64,000 nucleotides of DNA from Sinorhizobium garamanticum (GCF_029892065.1 NZ_CP120375.1:124001-188000), one strand, 5' to 3'; positions 27,529 to 36,916 are shown, counted from the first letter of the stretch. Numbers and translations: made by a program. Notes: a model not told the origin generated them from the sequence alone.

Positions 27529-28599
27529 ATGCACGAGACAACCCCTATAACTTTGAGCGCGCCCCTCGTACTCCTAACTGGAGCTGCCGGTTGGTTGGGC
27601 GGGCGGGTGACGGCCGCGTTGACGACGGGGTTGCCGGACGCAGGTCTTCTCGCACGAGGCAGTTTCCGGATAAGGGCGCTCGTGCCAATGGGAGAAGATG
27701 TATCGCGCCTGCTCGAGCAGGGTCTGGAAATCGTGACCGGCGACATTCGGGAGATGCAATCCGTCCGTGCATTCGTGGCCGGCGCCGAAGGCGCCATCTT
27801 GATTCACATGGCGGGCATCATTCATCCCAAAAATGTTGCCGAGTTTGAAGCGATCAACACACAGGGCACGATCAACCTCGTTACGGCAGCGCAAAAGGCA
27901 GGTGTGCGGCGGGCGGTCATCATGTCGTCGAATTCGCCGGTCGGCTTCAATCCTCACTCGGATCACAGATTCACGGAGGAAAGCCCCTATAAGCCGTATG
28001 CGGGATACGGCCGCTCCAAGATGCTGATGGAAAAGGCACTGCGTGCGGAAATGGCTGCTGGCAGCCCGATGGAGATTGTCATCGTCCGCGCGCCTTGGTT
28101 TTACGGTCCCAACCAGCCTCCAAGGCAAACGCTTTTCTTCAAGATGATCAAAGATGGCAAGTTTCCCATTGTTGGGTCGGGGCGGAACCGCCGCTCCATC
28201 GGCTACACTGACAATCTGGCGCAGGGCATCCTTCTTGCCGCAGTTCACGAGCGGGCGGCGGGAGATATTTTCTGGCTTGCAGACGAGACGCCCTACACCA
28301 TGAACGAAATTGTCGAGGTCGTTAGCATGGTCCTGCACGAAGATTTCGGCATGACCGTCAAGCCCAACACGTTCCATCTGCCGGGCATCGTAGGCGACGT
28401 CGCAACGATAGCTGATGCCACTCTCCAGTATGCCGGCATCTATCACCAGAAAATCCATGTGCTGTCGGAACTGAACAAGACAATTGCCTGCGACATCACA
28501 AAAGCCAGAAAAGTGCTCGGTTACGCGCCGAAAATCGCGTTGCGCGAAGGCATGCGACGTTCGGTCGATTGGTGCCTTAAGAACGGTCAGGCATTCTAG
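27529..28599 (+). CDS. NAD-dependent epimerase/dehydratase (extended SDR)
   Basis: 356 residues. The Rossmann start is VLLTGAAGWLGGRV (GxxGxxG), and the catalytic YxxxK reads YGRSK with a preceding Ser in MSSNSP. The C-terminal half supplies the sugar or lipid-sugar binding lobe. Extended SDRs epimerise, reduce or dehydrate sugar derivatives. Between the HAD-UbiA and membrane transferase genes, it probably alters the sugar on a polyprenyl-phosphate carrier, as DprE2 does in mycobacteria (inference). It resembles y4nL of NGR234 by position and family. It starts 18 bases after the UbiA gene. Confidence 0.9.
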   Translation: MHETTPITLSAPLVLLTGAAGWLGGRVTAALTTGLPDAGLLARGSFRIRALVPMGEDVSRLLEQGLEIVTGDIREMQSVRAFVAGAEGAILIHMAGIIHPKNVAEFEAINTQGTINLVTAAQKAGVRRAVIMSSNSPVGFNPHSDHRFTEESPYKPYAGYGRSKMLMEKALRAEMAAGSPMEIVIVRAPWFYGPNQPPRQTLFFKMIKDGKFPIVGSGRNRRSIGYTDNLAQGILLAAVHERAAGDIFWLADETPYTMNEIVEVVSMVLHEDFGMTVKPNTFHLPGIVGDVATIADATLQYAGIYHQKIHVLSELNKTIACDITKARKVLGYAPKIALREGMRRSVDWCLKNGQAF

Positions 28600-28631
28600 T
28601 CAAGGCCTACCGAAGAATTCGGAGACCGTCA

Positions 28632-30608
28632 GTGTTAGTGCAAACTTCTTCCATCATCGCCAGCGCACTCGTTTCAAGTGCTATAGGATATGCCATAGGG
28701 TTGCCTGTCTCGAAGTATTTCGACAGCAATATTCGGATGCGCCTGCTTCTATCCCCGGTCATCGGACTGGGAATATTCGGCGCCGCAGGCGTTTCCATTT
28801 TTCACTTTTTACCTTTAACAGCGTTCAATCTTATTCTGGTCGTCCTCACATTCTCTGCTGTCGCACTCTGGCTATCGAAAGGTACCATAGACCCACTCCT
28901 GCGTTCGCCTGCGAGTCCCGGATTTTCCTGGTTAGCTGTTGCATTTCTCCTCTGTCTTTTCCCAACCTTCGAGATTATTCCGCAGTATTATGGAGGCAGC
29001 GCCGGCGTCGGTCACCCGATCTGGGATCATGCCAAAATAGCGATCGTAAATGAAATAGCTCAAAACGGTTTGCCTCCTGCCAATCCATTCCATTCCGAAA
29101 CGGGATCTTCCAACACACTCATTTACTACTACGTCTGGCACTTCATGGCCGCGTGTTCATCCGTGATAACAGGCGCAAGCGGCTGGGAGGCCGACATCGC
29201 TCTTACCGGCATGACAGCGCTGTTCTCGACGTTTGTCGTAGCATGGTTGGCTGTGGCGCGAAGCAGATGTGCACATGCGGCTTGGTGGGTACTCCCGCTC
29301 TTGCTTGTCGGTTCGCTTAAGCCAGTCGTGCGATTTGTCTCCGGAAAGTGGCTCGACAATTGGATGGTACATGAACATGGCCTCCAAACGTGGATCATCC
29401 AGGCCCCATGGGTACCGCAGCACGTATTTTCCGGAACGCTGGCCTTGATTGCCATCATGGCATACATGCGAATTCTATATTGCAACGCTGGGCGCGATCT
29501 GGTTCTGGCAGTGTTTATGGGCGCCATGTTGGCGTCTGCTTATGGCAGCTCGATGTGGGCGGGCGGCTTCTCGCTGCTTCTCACATTACCGATTGTGGGG
29601 GCGCTGTCGGTTTCACATGTGGCAAGGGCCAAACGGCTGCTGCAAGTTTTCATTTCACTTTCGGTCACGGCTGTCATGACCGTACTCTGTGCAGGTGTGC
29701 TTATTTATGAGCAGTCTTCTATATTACACAACAGAAAAGTCGTGGACTTCTGGGTTTTTCCCATTTTTTTGGGGCATCACTGGTTTTTGGACGTTCCAGG
29801 ATTCTGGCTTGTTCTGATCCTTCTCGAGTTCGGCATCATATATTTATCATTCATCATCTGGAGCTTAGCTAGGCCATTAGAGGACATTAAACGGTACGCA
29901 CATATTGACCGTGCGTTTTTTGTTTCGGTGCTGGCGCCTCTACTTTGCACACAATTACTTCATAGCGTAATTATGTACAATGATTTAGGGTGGCGTGTGC
30001 TCATCCCGTCGATACTTGTCATGACTGCCCTGACTGCTGCGCTTTTCTCCACACAGATCGGCAAAAGTACGCTAATTGGGCGCCTCACAACCATGACCGC
30101 AATTATATTACTGACTCCTTCAATTTTGAGTGGCGCCAAATCTGTGTATTCGAACACCTTCAGATTTCGAGTTGAAGGACCTGAAACAGAGGAGGGCACA
30201 GCTTTCAAGGCATCTCCTGACATGTGGAAAGCTGTCCGCGAAGTAACGCCACCGAATGAAGCGGTCGCCAATAACCCGCTTGATCTAGCAAGTGTGACGC
30301 ACATTCCGGGGAATATTTCCTGGGCAATTTTGTCTCAGAGGCGACATTGCGGAACTACGGTGGGTTTTTTGCGCGCCTATGCTGCTCAACTAACGCCAGA
30401 ACAAGCATCAGATGTCTATAATTTCTTTGTGGATGCATTCGAGGCAACCGCTACCGAAGACCAGCTCAGAGTTATGAAGGACAAATATCTTTGTAAAACT
30501 CTTGTAGTCACGTCAAGAGACGGCTTGTGGGGCAAGCCGGTGCTGGACAACAATTCAGTCTACAAGCTTATTTCCGAGAAAAAAGGCAAATGGCGCATTT
30601 ATCGATAA
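28632..30608 (+). CDS. GT-C-like multi-spanning membrane protein, putative lipid-linked-sugar glycosyltransferase
   Basis: 658 residues, starting at a GTG, with about 12 membrane helices and a C-terminal soluble tail (about 540-658). The first large periplasmic loop carries GHPIWDHAKIAIVNEIAQNG, an acidic and His pair followed by a Gly-Leu-Pro turn. After it, NTLIYYYVWHF resembles the YYY-H patch of DUF2298-like/GT-C membrane transferases. The tail begins with NNPLDLASV and looks like the extracytoplasmic domain of such enzymes. It would transfer a sugar from a polyprenyl phosphate to an outside acceptor. Position matches y4nK of NGR234. It is third in the rightward operon and is A+T-richer than the genes before it. 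Confidence 0.7.
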   Translation: MLVQTSSIIASALVSSAIGYAIGLPVSKYFDSNIRMRLLLSPVIGLGIFGAAGVSIFHFLPLTAFNLILVVLTFSAVALWLSKGTIDPLLRSPASPGFSWLAVAFLLCLFPTFEIIPQYYGGSAGVGHPIWDHAKIAIVNEIAQNGLPPANPFHSETGSSNTLIYYYVWHFMAACSSVITGASGWEADIALTGMTALFSTFVVAWLAVARSRCAHAAWWVLPLLLVGSLKPVVRFVSGKWLDNWMVHEHGLQTWIIQAPWVPQHVFSGTLALIAIMAYMRILYCNAGRDLVLAVFMGAMLASAYGSSMWAGGFSLLLTLPIVGALSVSHVARAKRLLQVFISLSVTAVMTVLCAGVLIYEQSSILHNRKVVDFWVFPIFLGHHWFLDVPGFWLVLILLEFGIIYLSFIIWSLARPLEDIKRYAHIDRAFFVSVLAPLLCTQLLHSVIMYNDLGWRVLIPSILVMTALTAALFSTQIGKSTLIGRLTTMTAIILLTPSILSGAKSVYSNTFRFRVEGPETEEGTAFKASPDMWKAVREVTPPNEAVANNPLDLASVTHIPGNISWAILSQRRHCGTTVGFLRAYAAQLTPEQASDVYNFFVDAFEATATEDQLRVMKDKYLCKTLVVTSRDGLWGKPVLDNNSVYKLISEKKGKWRIYR

Positions 30609-30613
30609 TGCGC
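30593..30613. terminator. Possible bidirectional hairpin between convergent operons
   Basis: GCGCATT (30593-30599) and AATGCGC (30607-30613) form a perfect seven-base stem around TATCGAT, across the stop codon of the membrane protein and 44 bases before the end of the convergent GMC gene. There is no T tract on either side, so termination is only suggested by position. Confidence 0.35.
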
Positions 30614-30656
30614 ATCGGGCTGGGTTTCTCGATCCTCATCACACTGGCTTTAACGC

Positions 30657-32180
30657 CTACTCTCTTGCGGCTGATCGGGCGCGTTCTTGAGCAGAATGAC
30701 TGAGTGCCGCTTCCGCAACCCGGAATGCCAGAGCCATGATCGTCATCTGGGGATTGACGCCGGGCGCCTCAGGAATGAGGCTGCCATCGGCGACAAAGAG
30801 GTTTTCGACGCCGCGCACCCGTCCGTAACTGTCGACGGCGCAAGCGTCCCTATGCTCGCCGGGTGGGCAGGTGGAAAACAGGTGTATGGTCATCAGGTTG
30901 GTCGACCCTTTGGGCAGAGGTTTGTTCCAGAATTCATCGACCTCATCAGGGCTTGTCCAGCCCTCATGGCCGGATATGCTTGGGAGTACCTTGCGGGCAT
31001 CGGCCGCAAACATCGCCCGGCCGACGCGGGTGAGAACCTGGCCCAAAGCGATCCAGTCCTCAGGGGCGAGTTTGAACCTGACAAGCGGCTCATTAATACC
31101 GGCAAGAGGTCTCACCAAGCCCACCCCGCGAGGTCGTATCATGCCATAATACGAGCCGCAAAAACGCCAAGCCTGCATCAAATCGCCGCGATTGGTCCAG
31201 TCTTCGGCAAGTGAGAGGCCAAAGACCGCGGGCGTGAACACCGACCCCCCGATGCGCTGCTCCGGCATGAATTCGGTAACGGCTGTCAGCGGAAGGCGTG
31301 ACTGATGCGCATCAACAGGTTCATCAAACAGGGCCGTCACTCTGATCGTCGGATGAATGCGCAGCGTATCGCCAATGCGTTTCCGCAGGCTAGAACGGCG
31401 CAAAAGCGCTGGTGTGTGAATTGCTCCCGCGCAGACAAACACCAGTCCGGCTCTTACACGCATGTGCACGGCTTGTCCGACGGGGTCCTGGGAATGGGCG
31501 ACGACTACTGTGGCACGTCCTTTCTCAATGCAGATCTTGTCCACACGCGTTCGCGCAAACAGCCGCATGCCTCGGTCCACCGCCTTTGGGAGAACAGTCA
31601 CCGCCATGGACTGCTTGGCGCCGTTCGGACAAACAAACGAACACCGATTGGCGCCTTTGCAGCCACGCTGCCCCCGTTTCAGCTCCGACACTTTCCAGCC
31701 GAGCGCTTTCCCACCCAGCCGCAGAATGTCGGTGGGACGTCCGAGCGGACCGGAGGTCAGGCTTGCATTTACCGTTGTCTCCGCGCGCTCGTAATATCGC
31801 GCCAGTTCGTCCGGAGTAAAATTCTCGATCTTGTAAAGCTTGCGCCATTGATCAAGGAGATCGCTATCGGCTCGCTGGGCAATCGCGCTGTTGATTTCTG
31901 TTCCTCCCCCAACGCAACAGCCTTCCGCATAAGCAATGGGGGGGCGGCCGATCGCGGCGGTTAATCCTCCGCTGCGCCAGGCTGCCGCGAATGCTTCACT
32001 TGCGACACGAGGAGCCGATGATGGGGGAACATGCCCACCTTCTTCAAGCATGATCACAGACAAACCGGCAGCTGTAAGTACATCTGAAACGCTTGCACCG
32101 CCCGCACCGGAGCCGATAATCACCGCATCGGCTTCCAGTTGGAGTTCGCTGTTCCGACGAAAACTGCCTTTCATATTCAA
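30657..32180 (-). CDS. GMC-type FAD-dependent oxidoreductase
   Basis: 507 residues. The FAD-binding start is AVIIGSGAGGASVSDVL (GxGxxG), with EGCCVGGGTEINSA as the second GMC signature. Near the C-terminus, FVADGSLIPEAPGVNPQMTIMALA carries the conserved Pro-Asn-Pro-type block of the catalytic base region. CRGANRC-like cysteines (CKGANRCSFVC) occur mid-protein, as in long-chain alcohol oxidase and sorbosone-type members. It matches y4nJ of NGR234 by family and position. In this module an oxidoreductase paired with an SDR could perform a two-step epimerisation, as DprE1/DprE2 do, although DprE1 is of a different FAD family. It is the last gene of the leftward operon; its ATG overlaps the previous stop (ATGA). 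Confidence 0.9.
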   Translation of the reverse strand: MNMKGSFRRNSELQLEADAVIIGSGAGGASVSDVLTAAGLSVIMLEEGGHVPPSSAPRVASEAFAAAWRSGGLTAAIGRPPIAYAEGCCVGGGTEINSAIAQRADSDLLDQWRKLYKIENFTPDELARYYERAETTVNASLTSGPLGRPTDILRLGGKALGWKVSELKRGQRGCKGANRCSFVCPNGAKQSMAVTVLPKAVDRGMRLFARTRVDKICIEKGRATVVVAHSQDPVGQAVHMRVRAGLVFVCAGAIHTPALLRRSSLRKRIGDTLRIHPTIRVTALFDEPVDAHQSRLPLTAVTEFMPEQRIGGSVFTPAVFGLSLAEDWTNRGDLMQAWRFCGSYYGMIRPRGVGLVRPLAGINEPLVRFKLAPEDWIALGQVLTRVGRAMFAADARKVLPSISGHEGWTSPDEVDEFWNKPLPKGSTNLMTIHLFSTCPPGEHRDACAVDSYGRVRGVENLFVADGSLIPEAPGVNPQMTIMALAFRVAEAALSHSAQERARSAARE

Positions 32181-32560
32181 GCCTTTGAGTTGCGGGCAGG
32201 CCGCGCAGTTAGCAGCTTTGCGGCGACCGGCGTCTGCTCATAAAATGCAAGCAGCGTCATCGAGCGATAAAGCCGTAGGGCGGAACCGGTAGGACCGGGC
32301 AATCTTTGCAGGAGACGATAAAATCTGTCTACGCGGAGCGCGCGTGCCAAGGGACCGCCTGCACCCGCTGAAATCAACACAATGCAGAGGCTTATGATGA
32401 TCGCAACGGTTTCGACCGCCAACCGAATATGAAATGGGGCAGTTGCAATTGCCCGAGTGACACTGTGTACGACCTCTGATGCCACAGCTAGCTTTTCTTC
32501 CACGTCCAATAATGGCCACGAAGGCGTCAACGTTGCCACGATCACTCGATTGAATGCCAA
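32177..32560 (-). CDS. Small conserved protein coupled to the GMC oxidoreductase
   Basis: 127 residues with one clear hydrophobic segment (ETVAIIISLCIVLISAGAGG, about 49-68) and a basic, aromatic C-terminal part (RFYRLLQRLPGP, LYRSMTLLAFYE). Its stop overlaps the GMC start by four bases, as expected for a subunit or membrane tether of that enzyme. Positionally it equals y4nI of NGR234. I do not recognise a domain with a known function. It follows the SMR-type gene by one base. Confidence 0.7.
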   Translation of the reverse strand: MAFNRVIVATLTPSWPLLDVEEKLAVASEVVHSVTRAIATAPFHIRLAVETVAIIISLCIVLISAGAGGPLARALRVDRFYRLLQRLPGPTGSALRLYRSMTLLAFYEQTPVAAKLLTARPARNSKA

Positions 32561-32561
32561 C

Positions 32562-32915
32562 TCAGTTTCCTCGCGCCAGAAAGATAATGCCGACTAAGAC
32601 AAAGGCGAGACCGATCCATTTGTGCAGGTGGAACGGTTCTCCAAAAATATAACGTGACGCCACCATCAGCATCGCGAATCCGGAGCCTGCCAAAATCGGG
32701 TAAGCGACTGACACCTCCATGGAGTCTAGGGCCTTTGCAAATAATACGACGTTGATGCCATAAAATGCCAGTCCGCCTGCAAAGCCGGGAGAGAGAAACG
32801 TATCGGAGAGACCGGCGTGGGCAGGCAGTGAAGCCCGGCTCCATTTCAGCAATATGTTGCCGATACAGGAATTCAGGCCCGCAGCAAAAACCAGGATTAG
32901 TGGTAGCGCATTCAT
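32562..32915 (-). CDS. SMR/EamA-type small membrane transporter, candidate lipid-sugar flippase
   Basis: 117 residues in four membrane helices, the size and shape of small multidrug resistance and ArnE/ArnF-like proteins. The segment SVAYPILAGSGFAMLM resembles the conserved YA-wGxG segment of SMR helix 3. ArnE/ArnF move undecaprenyl-phosphate-aminoarabinose across the membrane. With a polyprenyl-sugar synthase, epimerases and a GT-C-like enzyme encoded around it, flipping a lipid-linked sugar is more likely than drug export (inference). The ATG overlaps the stop of the epimerase gene upstream (ATGA). It matches y4nH of NGR234 by position. Confidence 0.8.
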   Translation of the reverse strand: MNALPLILVFAAGLNSCIGNILLKWSRASLPAHAGLSDTFLSPGFAGGLAFYGINVVLFAKALDSMEVSVAYPILAGSGFAMLMVASRYIFGEPFHLHKWIGLAFVLVGIIFLARGN

Positions 32916-33961
32916 CCTGGGATCATCCGCAATAAGTAGGGAACCAATGCCAGCAGCCGCTGTTTGACCGGCGACTTATGATGTGATTTTCCGTGCTTAC
33001 TGAGAGACGCCCTATTTGCCTGATACCAATCATAGGATTCAATAATCATCTGGGAATTTGAGTATTTCGGTGCATAACCAAGTTCCTTTTGAGCTTTTGA
33101 GATATCGAAATAAATTGCTCGCCCATACATCAGCGAATGGTATGGCCCTAAGGGAGAGAGGCCGAGCGCGCTTGCCATATTCGCCGCAAGGGCAGTCGGG
33201 GCCATTGGGATGGATTTGATGCGGCTACCCGTTCCGGCATTGTCGATTACGACTTGCAGAAGTTCACGCATGGTACCGAACTCCGCAGCACCGATATTGT
33301 ATGTGGCAAAACCTTTTACATTCGAGGCTGCGATGCATGCCCATGCTAGATCATCCGAGTGCACGAGCTGATATTTGTTATTGCCCCCACCCAGCACTGG
33401 AATATCGAGCCCCCGTTCAATCCAGTCAAAGAGGATTTGGACGACGCCCAGACGGCCATGTCCGAGAACAGTGCGAGGGCGCACAATTGCCACATCCAGG
33501 CCATGGCATTGCACTGCTTCCTTACAGATAAATTCTCCCGCGAGTTTCGCGCGACCATAGTCTTCCGCCGGGTTCGGTTCTGTCTTTTCTGTTACAGGAT
33601 TCAATTCCGGCGCACCAAAAACAGCGCTTGAGGACGTATAGACGAACTTCTCGATTCCCGTCGCGACTGCCTCGTCGACAATGATCTGAGTCCCGCCGCT
33701 GTTAACGGACCAGAAGAGGTCTATTTCCTTAGCCAACGGAACTTGCGCAATGTTGTGGAACACCTTGTCTATTCCGGAAAGTGCTTGCTTGACCGCGTTT
33801 CGGTCAAGAATTGTGCCTTTGAAAAATTCCAGATTAGGATGACTGAAGTCAGGAAGGTTCAGGTCGAACACCCGAACGTGAGTCCCTTGCTCAAGCAACT
33901 GTTCAGTCAGCACTTGCCCGAAATATCCGGAGCCGCCGGTAACTAAAGCTGTATTCACCAT
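32912..33961 (-). CDS. NAD-dependent epimerase/dehydratase (extended SDR)
   Basis: 349 residues. MVNTALVTGGSGYFGQVL holds the GxxGxxG motif; TSSSAVFG and YGRAK give the Ser-Tyr-Lys catalytic set; VRPRTVLGHGR is the substrate-side signature of 3-beta-HSD/UDP-glucose epimerase-like SDRs. Start chosen at 33961, with AGGTC upstream; the longer frame to 34063 has no support. It heads the leftward operon (epimerase, SMR protein, small protein, GMC oxidoreductase) that converges with the HAD-UbiA operon. Corresponds by family and position to y4nG of NGR234. The substrate is unknown; a nucleotide sugar or lipid-linked pentose is likely. Confidence 0.9.
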   Translation of the reverse strand: MVNTALVTGGSGYFGQVLTEQLLEQGTHVRVFDLNLPDFSHPNLEFFKGTILDRNAVKQALSGIDKVFHNIAQVPLAKEIDLFWSVNSGGTQIIVDEAVATGIEKFVYTSSSAVFGAPELNPVTEKTEPNPAEDYGRAKLAGEFICKEAVQCHGLDVAIVRPRTVLGHGRLGVVQILFDWIERGLDIPVLGGGNNKYQLVHSDDLAWACIAASNVKGFATYNIGAAEFGTMRELLQVVIDNAGTGSRIKSIPMAPTALAANMASALGLSPLGPYHSLMYGRAIYFDISKAQKELGYAPKYSNSQMIIESYDWYQANRASLSKHGKSHHKSPVKQRLLALVPYLLRMIPG

Positions 33962-34561
33962 CTTTGACCTATACGAATTGACGGATTCTGAAGAGAAGGA
34001 AGCCGAAAACGACGAGTGCCAAATACCGACTGATTCGCAGGATCTGTCCAAGGTCCGCTCCAACCGACTAGGCGTTCAAGCCAAGAGTCGCTGCGACCCA
34101 GGAACTTCGTTAACTATCGCTTTGGGATCACCACATAGGCGGCGCCGCAGCGCGTTTGTGGATAGCTATGCATGCGTTGTGCCAAGCGAGAAAATCGTTT
34201 CATAGCAACGCGATCACTCTTATTGCGCTGCCCTCGTGTCTGACAGTGTCGAGAACCTGACAATTAAGTGAAACAGTAAGTGCTTAATCGAGCTAGATGA
34301 GCGCGGGGAACACGCGCAAATCTAAGCAATGCAGCTCATGGCGAACTTAGTTGGGGGAAGGCTATGAGCACGATAGGCCCCATGTCGGGCGCGCATTTCT
34401 GTCGGGCGGTTAGCCGGCTTCCTCGTTTTTGCAGCGGCTCGGATTCGGGGACCTACGTAGCCTATGTCGTCGCGCCGTGCGCTGGCGCGATCGCGAACGG
34501 CGTCGCCCGTAACGGGCCTCCTGGCGCTTCCACAATGCCGATCCGGTCGACGCTTGGCTCG
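33962..34561. other. Intergenic region upstream of the epimerase operon, no supportable gene
   Basis: Open frames here are short and their translations show no domain. The left part must contain the promoter of the leftward operon starting at 33961. The right part grades into transposase debris. Confidence 0.35.
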
Positions 34562-34750
34562 GACGCTATAGCGGTATCGAGGTGATCGCGCGCGACCGGG
34601 CCGGCGATCTGCCTACAGTGCCCGTCGCGGTGCTCCCGATGCGGCGCAGATCGCCGATTGTCGGCGTCTTCCGCGAAACTTGGGCGGGGCGTTGCGTCTG
34701 GCCGTCGGGCGCCACCGCAAACCGGTCGCCGCTTTTCATATCGTATCGGC
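34562..34750 (+). mobile_element. ISL3-family transposase fragment
   Basis: Two adjacent frames on the plus strand together read EVIARDRAGD, a gap, DAAQIADC, then LPRNLGGALRLAVGRHRK. This is the central ISL3 transposase block (RDRa...aPdA-QVADR-HL--NL-eal---v-rH). At least one frameshift separates the pieces, and neither end of the gene nor inverted repeats can be seen. It is a decayed internal fragment. Confidence 0.6.
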
Positions 34751-34989
34751 GCAAAACGTCCTTCTTTTCGCGGGCTCCGCAAGGGCGGCCAGGAACCAGT
34801 GCTGCTTCAGACACTCCGCCCGAAAGCGACCGTTAAGCGAATCAATGAGGCGTGTGGGGTCGGCTCTCTATGCCGCGGAAGTCCAGCACAGCAAACGTTG
34901 GCATAGGCCCGTAGGTCAAGATGGCGGGACATGAATTCGGTGCCGTGACCGGCACCTCTCGGGTAGCCGACCTGCTAACACACCACCTG

Positions 34990-35425
34990 CTCTCGCTTCC
35001 GAGGGAGGCCGCAGAGCTTCCGGCGAATGACGTCCTGCAGCATCTCCCGGTCCAGCGTCAGTTGGTCGGTCTCATGGTCCACAGCGCCGACATTCAAGAC
35101 TCCAGACCTCTTGAAATCCATCCGCCAGAGATGGCCGTGGTTGCTGCATGTTTTTGCCAATGGCGGTTATGCTGGCGACAAGTTGAAGAGGCGGCTGAAG
35201 AAAACCGGGCGCTGGTCTCTGGAGATCATCAAGCGCACTGACAAGGCAAGGGGCTTTGAGGTTCTGCCGCGCCGATGGGTCGTGGAACGGACTTTCGCGT
35301 GGCTTGGCAGATGCCGTAGACTGGCGAAGGACTTTGAAAAATCAGTCGCTTCAGCCTATGCATGGATCATGATCGCCCACATTCGCCTCGTCACACGACG
35401 TCTTGCAAGGTATTGCTACCATTAA
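34990..35425 (+). mobile_element. IS5-family transposase remnant (3' half)
   Basis: The plus-strand frame ending at 35425 reads LLKSIRQRWPWLLHVFANGGYAGDKL, then RTDKARGFEVLPRRWVVERTFAWLGRCRRLAKDFE. These contain the GGYAG and the RWVVERTFAW-RCRRL-KD block with the last catalytic Glu of IS5-type DDE transposases. Upstream, in another frame, LMVHSADIQD marks the second catalytic Asp region, so a frameshift splits it. The 5' third is missing. It ends 21 bases from the phosphoribosyltransferase gene stop. Confidence 0.75.
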
Positions 35426-35445
35426 GTTCTTTTCGAGTCCGTCTC

Positions 35446-36288
35446 TTAGACCAAGCGTTTCCTTGCGCCTTCCGAGTGATCGATCGCGTCGCGGATTACA
35501 CCTATGTTGGTTTCATACTCTTGAATTTTGTAATATCCTTCGTGCAAGCAATTGAAATAAAGGCTCTTAAGGTATCTGGCGCTTCTGAACCTTAAAAAAT
35601 CGTGATATAGCTCGCTTGGAGCTGCGGTAAGAATATATTTGATTTGGCGAGCGGTCATGTGATGATTTGGCTCCGCAACGATCTGATTCAGGTCCCTGAT
35701 TGACTTAACCGCAGCAAAATTTATCTCGGACTCTATGTCGGGACGATCGCCCGTGTATCGAGCAAAATATAGGAAGAATGTTTTGTTCTTGAGCTGCTGC
35801 TCGTGCATGAGCTCGACTAACCTGTTTTCGTGAGTGCCAGTGATCTTCACGTCGTCGACAAACAGAAGACAACGACCTTCGAAATGCTGCGAGTTGAAGT
35901 AGAACCTATCACCGGCGATCAATGACTTGCGATGTTCCCCTGACAGGCGTCCGTAGTCGTTCACATAACTGATCTTTCGTGGGACAGTCGCATATTCCAC
36001 GTGTTTGCCTTTGGCATCAACCATGTGGCTGTTGAGGCGATTGAGCAAATGCATCGTCATTATAGTCGCTGCATTCGGGACAAAGTTATATGGCGACGAA
36101 ATCATCAGGCAGCGATTGTTCAGTAGAGCGGGTGCGTTTTTTTGGAAGAACGCGTCTGCAATCTGGTAGCCCATCTCGCGAGCTGCTTCGTCGCAACCGA
36201 ATTTCAGACGTGAATATTGTTCCGGTCGAAAGGGTGCATCCTCGATCGACTGAAATTCATGGAGCGCAAACTCCTGAAATTGATTCAT
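35446..36288 (-). CDS. Phosphoribosyltransferase-fold protein
   Basis: 280 residues. The type I PRTase phosphoribosyl-diphosphate loop is clear: CLLFVDDVKITGTHE (hydrophobic strand, Asp-Asp, then T-G-T-H), near residues 139-153. An N-terminal hood-like part includes CLMISSPYNFVPNAATIM. The C-terminal 100 residues are helical and unassigned. PRTases of this divergent kind, next to HAD phosphatases, are known from predicted nucleotide-like metabolite modules associated with Ter stress operons, but no Ter protein is present here. The ATG lies 32 bases inside the end of the HAD gene, so the two are coupled. A+T-richer than the surrounding rhizobial genes; probably acquired. Confidence 0.75.
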   Translation of the reverse strand: MNQFQEFALHEFQSIEDAPFRPEQYSRLKFGCDEAAREMGYQIADAFFQKNAPALLNNRCLMISSPYNFVPNAATIMTMHLLNRLNSHMVDAKGKHVEYATVPRKISYVNDYGRLSGEHRKSLIAGDRFYFNSQHFEGRCLLFVDDVKITGTHENRLVELMHEQQLKNKTFFLYFARYTGDRPDIESEINFAAVKSIRDLNQIVAEPNHHMTARQIKYILTAAPSELYHDFLRFRSARYLKSLYFNCLHEGYYKIQEYETNIGVIRDAIDHSEGARKRLV

Positions 36289-36916
36289 TCACCACCTCTC
36301 TAATGTCTTCAGGTCGTCTCAGCAGGGCGCCATGTATTCCGGCGCTCTGCGCACCCCGCAGGTCGCAGATCGCGTGGTCACCGACATGCAGGATGTTGTT
36401 GGCCGCAACGTCACACGACTTGATGATTTTGTTGAAGAAGGTTTTCTTCGGTTTTGCATATCCAAGCAAATCGGAATAAATTCCGAACCGAAACACGCAT
36501 CCAAACGTGCTCTCAAGAAAATCGTGGACCACTCGGCCGCTAATAAAGCTCGAGTTGCTGCCTAGTGACAGCGTATATCCGTCTTCGACCAACGCCTGGA
36601 TTAGCCTCACGGTAGTATCCAATACAATTGGCTTGCAGATCTGAAAAATGTCCTCGAACGACTTTGCGATGTAGCTCGGATCTTTGTGAACATTGCAACG
36701 CATCATAAGCAGACGGATATTTTCGAACAGGGATGGAGCGTACCCAGTTTCAATCGCGTGTTGGTTCACCCATATCTTGACCTCGGCGTATGCATTCCTA
36801 ACAGCTGCTTCTTCCGCATCGAAACAGGCCGCGAGAAACTTGGTCCTCATCGGCGCATGGCCGGGATTTGGCGATACGAGAGTGTTCCAGACGTCGAAGG
36901 AAATGTGACTTATCAA
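36257..36916 (-). CDS. HAD-superfamily hydrolase
   Basis: 219 residues from a TTG start placed directly before ISHISFDVWNTLV and seven bases after GGAAGG; a longer frame to 36997 adds an Arg/Cys-rich lead with no homology. Motif I is SFDVWNTLV (nucleophile Asp), motif II LGSNSS, the lysine motif GYAKPKK, and motif IV HVGDHAICDLRGAQ, with the cap between motifs I and II. It is thus a typical small phosphatase of subfamily I. The end overlaps the PRTase gene. The pair suggests synthesis or recycling of a ribosyl-phosphate compound, with the phosphatase removing phosphate from the product (inference). Confidence 0.82.
   Translation of the reverse strand: MISHISFDVWNTLVSPNPGHAPMRTKFLAACFDAEEAAVRNAYAEVKIWVNQHAIETGYAPSLFENIRLLMMRCNVHKDPSYIAKSFEDIFQICKPIVLDTTVRLIQALVEDGYTLSLGSNSSFISGRVVHDFLESTFGCVFRFGIYSDLLGYAKPKKTFFNKIIKSCDVAANNILHVGDHAICDLRGAQSAGIHGALLRRPEDIREVVNESISGVCAP

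Noticed and set aside
30657..32180. Plus-strand frames inside the GMC gene (up to 219 codons)
   Set aside because: Shadows of the GMC oxidoreductase, which has clear FAD motifs on the minus strand.
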